From an uncultured Acetatifactor sp. (GTDB lineage: Bacteria; Bacillota; Clostridia; Lachnospirales; Lachnospiraceae): DNA of 64,000 nucleotides. Shown piece after piece: positions 60,151 through 64,000 of the stretch. The stretch is from NCBI GenBank assembly GCA_910585015.1, contig CAJUCT010000002.1:50456-114455 (forward strand), given 5' to 3'. The translations under genes and the position numbers were made by a program. Position 1 is the stretch's first letter; each line of letters begins with the position of its first letter. Below the pieces are notes generated by a model. The model ran no database searches. It was given only the letters and a program-made list of their open reading frames with translations, and had not been told where the DNA came from.

Positions 60151-61413
60151 ATGGCATTGAATAAGAAGCCGGTACACGGCATGAAAGATATTTTACCGGA
60201 GGAGATGCAGATTCGGGATTATGTGCAGAGCGTGATCAAGGACACCTACCGTAAGTTTGGTTTTACGGCCATTGAGACGCCCTGTATGGAGAGCATTTCC
60301 AACCTGACCAGCAAGCAGGGCGGCGACAATGAAAAGCTTATCTTCAAGGTGTTAAAACGAGGAGAGAAGCTGAACGTAGCCCAGGCTCTCACGGAGGAGG
60401 ATGTGGTGGATTTCGGTATGCGTTATGACCTGACGGTGCCGCTGGTGCGGTACTACTCCAACAATTCCGCCAATTTGCCTTCCCCTTTTAAGGCTTTGCA
60501 GATAGGCAGCGTGTGGCGGGCAGACAAGCCCCAGAAAGGGCGTTACCGTCAGTTTACGCAGTGCGACATCGATATTTTGGGGGAGGCCAGCAACCTGGCG
60601 GAGATTGAATTGATTCTGGCAACTACCACTACTCTGGGAAAGCTGGGTTTTGAGGGCTTTGAAATCCGTATCAATGACAGGCAGATTCTGAAGGCCATGG
60701 CGGCTTACAGCGGCTTTGCGGAGGATGCTTATGACAGTGTGTTTATCACGCTGGACAAGATGGACAAAATCGGCCTTGAGGGCGTGGAGGCGGAACTGCT
60801 GGAGAAGGGCTTTGAAAAGTCCTGTGTGGACAAGTATCTGGCGCTGTATCAGGAACTGGGACAACAGGAAAACGGCGTATCCTACCTGGCCCGGACCCTG
60901 CAGGGGGTGCTTGAACCGGCGGTGGCGGAGGGGCTGCAGGAGATTATTGACAGTGTCAGCGCCACCAAAGCGGCGGATTTTAAGATGGTGTTTGACGCTA
61001 CGCTGGTGCGGGGAATGTCCTATTATACAGGGACGATTTTTGAGATTTCCATGCCCCAGTTTGGAGCGGCCTGCGGCGGAGGCGGCAGATATGACAAAAT
61101 GGTGGGCAAATTCACGGGGCAGAACGTTCCTGCCTGCGGTTTTTCCATCGGGTTTGAGCGGATTATCCTGTTGCTGATGGAAAACGGATTCCAGGTGCCC
61201 CAGCCGCCGAAGAAAGTGGCCTACCTGATTGAAAAGGGCGTGGGCGGACAGGCTCTGTGCGAAATCATAGCCAAGGCCCAGGCGGCCCGGCAGGACGGAA
61301 GTCAGGTGCTGGTGGCCCGCATGAACAAGAACAAGAAATTCCAGAAAGAGCAGCTGACGGCGGAGGGCTATCAGGAGTTCGTGGAGTTTTACAGAGAGGC
61401 ACTGAAGAACTAA
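60151..61413 (+). CDS. hisS: Histidyl-tRNA synthetase
   Basis: Class II synthetase of 420 residues. Motif 1 region GMKDILPEEM is at the N-terminus, motif 2 with RYDLTVPLVRYYSN (about 90), QFTQCDIDILG (about 130), the histidine-A motif LVRGMSYYTG (about 287) and GGRYDKMVG (about 311). Start behind GGAGGAGAG. No T-box leader was recognised. Confidence 0.97.
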   Translation: MALNKKPVHGMKDILPEEMQIRDYVQSVIKDTYRKFGFTAIETPCMESISNLTSKQGGDNEKLIFKVLKRGEKLNVAQALTEEDVVDFGMRYDLTVPLVRYYSNNSANLPSPFKALQIGSVWRADKPQKGRYRQFTQCDIDILGEASNLAEIELILATTTTLGKLGFEGFEIRINDRQILKAMAAYSGFAEDAYDSVFITLDKMDKIGLEGVEAELLEKGFEKSCVDKYLALYQELGQQENGVSYLARTLQGVLEPAVAEGLQEIIDSVSATKAADFKMVFDATLVRGMSYYTGTIFEISMPQFGAACGGGGRYDKMVGKFTGQNVPACGFSIGFERIILLLMENGFQVPQPPKKVAYLIEKGVGGQALCEIIAKAQAARQDGSQVLVARMNKNKKFQKEQLTAEGYQEFVEFYREALKN

Positions 61414-61459
61414 GCATTAACATAACAAGCCCTGCGGGGCGGAAATTGAGGGATGAATG

Positions 61460-63259
61460 ATGGCAGAGTCAATGAAAGGACTGAGAAGATCCTACAGATG
61501 TGGAGAACTGAGCCTTGCCAATGTGGGTGAGGAAGTCACCGTCATGGGCTGGGTGCAGAAGCAGAGGAATAAGGGCGGCATTATCTTTGTGGATTTGCGG
61601 GACCGGGCCGGTATTTTGCAGATTATATTTGAAGAGAGCGACTGCGGGGCGGAGCATTTTGCCAAGGCGGAGAAGCTGCGCAGTGAGTTTGTGATCGCCG
61701 TGGTGGGCAGAGTGGAGAAGCGCAGCGGCGCGGTAAATGAGAATCTGGCTACCGGCGAGATTGAGATCCGGGCTGTCCAGGTACGGATTCTGGCGGAGGC
61801 GGAGACACCGCCGTTCCCCATCGAGGCGGATTCTAAGACCAAAGAGGAACTGCGTTTGAAATACCGTTATCTGGATCTGCGCAGGCCTGACTTGCAGCGC
61901 AATCTGATGCTGCGCAGCAAGATTGCCACCACTATCCGGGCATTTCTCTCCCGGGAAGGTTTTCTGGAGATCGAGACGCCTATTTTGAATAAATCCACGC
62001 CGGAGGGAGCCAGGGATTATCTGGTGCCCAGCCGTGTACATCCGGGAACTTTTTACGCGCTGCCCCAGTCTCCCCAGATTTTCAAGCAGTTGTTAATGTG
62101 TTCCGGGTATGACCGGTATTTTCAGATTGCCAAGTGTTTCAGGGACGAGGATCTGCGAGCCGACAGACAGCCGGAGTTTACTCAGGTGGATCTGGAGATG
62201 TCCTTTGTGGATGTGGACGATGTGATCGATGCCACGGAGCGCATGGTGGCGGAGGTGTGCAGGGAGGCCATCGGTCTTAATGTGCAGCTGCCCATCCAGA
62301 GGATGACCTGGGATGAGGCCATGAACCGTTACGGATCGGACAAGCCGGACACCCGCTTTGGCATGGAACTTACGGATGTGTCGGAGATCGTAAAGGACTG
62401 TGGCTTTGGCGTGTTCACCGGGGCCTTGGAGACCGGCGGCAGCGTCCGGGGCATCAATGTAAAAGGGCAGGCGGAGATGCCCCGCAAGAAGATTGACGCG
62501 CTGGTGGAGTTTGCCAAGGGCTATGGGGCCAAGGGACTGGCCTATCTGTCCGTGATGCCGGACGGCAGCTACAAATCCTCCTTTGCCAAGTTTATGAACC
62601 AGGAGGAGTTGGAGAATCTGGTAAAAGCCATGGCGGGCGAGCCGGGGGATCTGCTGCTCTTTGCGGCGGACCGTTTAAAGACTGTGTGGGCTGTGCTGGG
62701 CGCGCTGCGCTGTGAGGTGGCCAGACAGTTGGAACTGGTGGAGAGCGACAAGTTCAATTTCCTGTGGGTGACGGAGTTTCCCCAGTTTGAGTGGAGTGAT
62801 GAGGAAGAGCGCTTTGTGGCCATGCATCATCCGTTTACCATGCCCATGGAGGAGGATCTGGAGAGACTGGAGTCTGATCCCGGCAGTGTGCGGGCCAAAG
62901 CCTATGATATTGTGTTAAACGGCGTGGAGCTGGGGGGCGGCAGTGTGCGTATCTTCCAGAGCGACGTGCAGGAGCGTATGTTCCGCGCGCTGGGCTTTAC
63001 CGACGAGAAAGCCCATGAGCAGTTTGGATTTTTGCTGGATGCCTTCAAGTATGGCGTACCCCCTCATGCCGGGCTGGCCATCGGCTTGGACCGCTTTGTG
63101 ATGCTGCTTGTGAAAGCGGAGAGCATCCGGGAAGTGATTGCCTTCCCCAAGGTAAAGGATGCGTCCTGCCTGATGTCGGAGGCTCCCAATGTGGTGGATG
63201 AAAAACAGTTGGAGGAGCTTTGTCTGGCGGTAAAACTGCCGGAGGAGGATATTCTCTAG
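61460..63259 (+). CDS. aspS: Aspartyl-tRNA synthetase
   Basis: Class IIb synthetase of 599 residues, bacterial type with a GAD insert (about 290-410). The N-terminal OB fold (about 15-105) is followed by motif 2 FRDEDLRADRQPEFTQVD (about 220) and motif 3 GLAIGLDRFVML (about 535). ATG 61460 is the second of two adjacent candidates (61457) behind GAGGGATG. It pairs with hisS as in other Firmicutes and ends at a terminator. Confidence 0.97.
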   Translation: MAESMKGLRRSYRCGELSLANVGEEVTVMGWVQKQRNKGGIIFVDLRDRAGILQIIFEESDCGAEHFAKAEKLRSEFVIAVVGRVEKRSGAVNENLATGEIEIRAVQVRILAEAETPPFPIEADSKTKEELRLKYRYLDLRRPDLQRNLMLRSKIATTIRAFLSREGFLEIETPILNKSTPEGARDYLVPSRVHPGTFYALPQSPQIFKQLLMCSGYDRYFQIAKCFRDEDLRADRQPEFTQVDLEMSFVDVDDVIDATERMVAEVCREAIGLNVQLPIQRMTWDEAMNRYGSDKPDTRFGMELTDVSEIVKDCGFGVFTGALETGGSVRGINVKGQAEMPRKKIDALVEFAKGYGAKGLAYLSVMPDGSYKSSFAKFMNQEELENLVKAMAGEPGDLLLFAADRLKTVWAVLGALRCEVARQLELVESDKFNFLWVTEFPQFEWSDEEERFVAMHHPFTMPMEEDLERLESDPGSVRAKAYDIVLNGVELGGGSVRIFQSDVQERMFRALGFTDEKAHEQFGFLLDAFKYGVPPHAGLAIGLDRFVMLLVKAESIREVIAFPKVKDASCLMSEAPNVVDEKQLEELCLAVKLPEEDIL

Positions 63260-63264
63260 GATAT

Positions 63265-63303
63265 TTTGAAAAGGAGTTGCTGAATACTGCGGGCAACTCC
63301 TTT
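63265..63303 (+). terminator. Terminator after aspS
   Basis: AAAAGGAGTTGC pairs with GCAACTCCTTTT around a 12-base loop. Confidence 0.85.
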
Positions 63304-63421
63304 TCCAGCTTAAATAAATTATTTGGCTGTGACGATTACTCAGAAAAAGTTCTGACAAAATTGAGAGAGATTGCCAAATCATTAGGCGCAGACATTTACG
63401 AGGACGGAGGAGCCCCATCCA

Positions 63422-64000
63422 ATGAAATATAATGCATTTATCAGTTACCGTCACACCGAACCGGATATGTACATAGCCAAAAGGGTTCACAAGGGCCTGG
63501 AGACCTTGAAGGCGCCCAGGGGTGTATTCCAGAAATCGGGGAAAAGGAAAATAGAGCGTGTGTTCCGCGATCAGGAGGAACTTCCCATAGGGAGCGATCT
63601 GGGGGACAATATCAAGGCCGCCCTGGAAGAGTCGGAGTATCTGATTGTCGTGTGCTCGCCCAGAACGCCGGAGTCTGCCTGGGTTCAAAAGGAGATAGAC
63701 ACTTTCATCAGTCTCCATGGCAGGGAGCACATTCTTGCCATTTTAGTGGAGGGAGAGCCCCAGGAATCCTTTCCGGAGAAGCTGCGGGCGGACGAGGCGG
63801 GGAATCCCGTGGAACCTTTGGCGGCGGATGTGAGAGGCGCGTCCCGGCGGGAGATGAACCGCAGACTGAGGACGGAACTTCTTCGTCTGGCGGCTCCGCT
63901 GCTGCACTGCAGTTATGATGACCTGCGGCAGCGCCACAGGGAGCGGCGCATGAAGAAAGTGATGTTTGCAGCCTCCGCGGCGGCTGTGGCGGGGGTGTTA
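63422..64000 (+). CDS. TIR-domain protein, N-terminal part (runs off the window)
   Basis: 193 codons from ATG 63422 to the window end. Residues 1-150 form a TIR domain: KYNAFISYRH at the start, RVFRDQEELPIGSDL near residue 43, VCSPRTPESAWVQKEIDTF near 79 with the tryptophan and candidate catalytic glutamate. DLRQRHRERR near 170 is followed by a hydrophobic segment at the very end. Lachnospiraceae proteins of this type usually continue with repeats such as WD40 or TPR after one membrane segment; that part is outside the window. CGGAGGAG lies 9 bases upstream. Roles in NAD hydrolysis, signalling or phage defence are possible. Confidence 0.85.
   Translation, partial: MKYNAFISYRHTEPDMYIAKRVHKGLETLKAPRGVFQKSGKRKIERVFRDQEELPIGSDLGDNIKAALEESEYLIVVCSPRTPESAWVQKEIDTFISLHGREHILAILVEGEPQESFPEKLRADEAGNPVEPLAADVRGASRREMNRRLRTELLRLAAPLLHCSYDDLRQRHRERRMKKVMFAASAAAVAGVL

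Noticed and set aside
63304..63432. Small gene between aspS and the TIR gene (ending LGADIYEDGGAPSNEI)
   Set aside because: Reads open through the aspS terminator but has no start codon with a ribosome-binding site; coding is possible but unsupported.

Overview
The window is bacterial chromosomal DNA from a low-to-medium-GC Gram-positive anaerobe, most probably a gut Lachnospiraceae (Clostridium cluster XIVa) species. Reasons: the gene order pyrH-frr-uppS-cdsA-dxr-rseP and apt-relA-MBL hydrolase-hemZ-hisS-aspS, a class III fructose-bisphosphatase, a YerC-type Trp-repressor relative, DUF1836, DUF1848 and DUF4886 proteins, AGGAGG-type ribosome-binding sites and TTGACA/TATAAT promoters. No rRNA, tRNA, CRISPR array or intact insertion sequence was seen. 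Genus-level assignment is inference.

Layout. 1-3.5 kb: lysine genes dapA-dapB, a repeat-rich lipoprotein on the minus strand, and a HisA of the eukaryotic type. 3.6-7.8 kb: cold-shock protein, a LytM-like membrane protein with a bactofilin, YerC-like regulator, DUF1836 regulator, PHP phosphoesterase, HIT protein. 7.9-12.8 kb: two large multi-spanning membrane proteins and a convergent PLC-like protein. 12.9-24.3 kb: MATE exporter, GGDEF/EAL protein, orphan ABC binding lipoprotein, SPFH/zinc-ribbon protein, PcrA helicase and an RlmD-type rRNA methyltransferase. 24.3-36.2 kb is an accessory stretch: gene remnants, acetyltransferases (one interrupted), a chemoreceptor, lipoproteins, an APH-like kinase, and a TetR-controlled ABC/MFS efflux operon with visible operators. 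36.4-43 kb: a protein behind a sigma-D-like promoter, an AraC protein with a chemoreceptor-like tail, Fbp, a small XRE protein, a KTSC protein and a polysaccharide deacetylase. 43.2-49.8 kb: bactofilin-pyrH-frr-uppS-cdsA-dxr-rseP (nucleotide, translation, isoprenoid, cell-wall and phospholipid precursor functions). 50-57 kb: degenerate PP2C-like protein plus Ser/Thr kinase, then apt-relA-MBL-hemZ. 57.2-60.1 kb: an AT-rich insert carrying a dnaC remnant, acetyltransferases, a PhnP-like hydrolase and a small ribbon-helix-helix protein splits hemZ from hisS-aspS. The window ends inside a TIR-domain gene.

The most striking unexplained structure is intergenic. Three families of repeated, apparently structured elements lie between genes. 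Family 1 ends in the tail GGGATATGCGGAACTTA, usually shortly before the ribosome-binding site of an ordinary housekeeping gene, and has a hairpin whose sequence varies while its pairing is kept. Family 2 is a 75-bp modular unit of two covarying hairpins, up to several units in tandem. Family 3 is a 96-bp element present twice that folds on paper into a three-way junction. These are the best candidates in the window for undescribed RNA or mobile-repeat families. All reading was by eye; no alignment, folding program or database was run.
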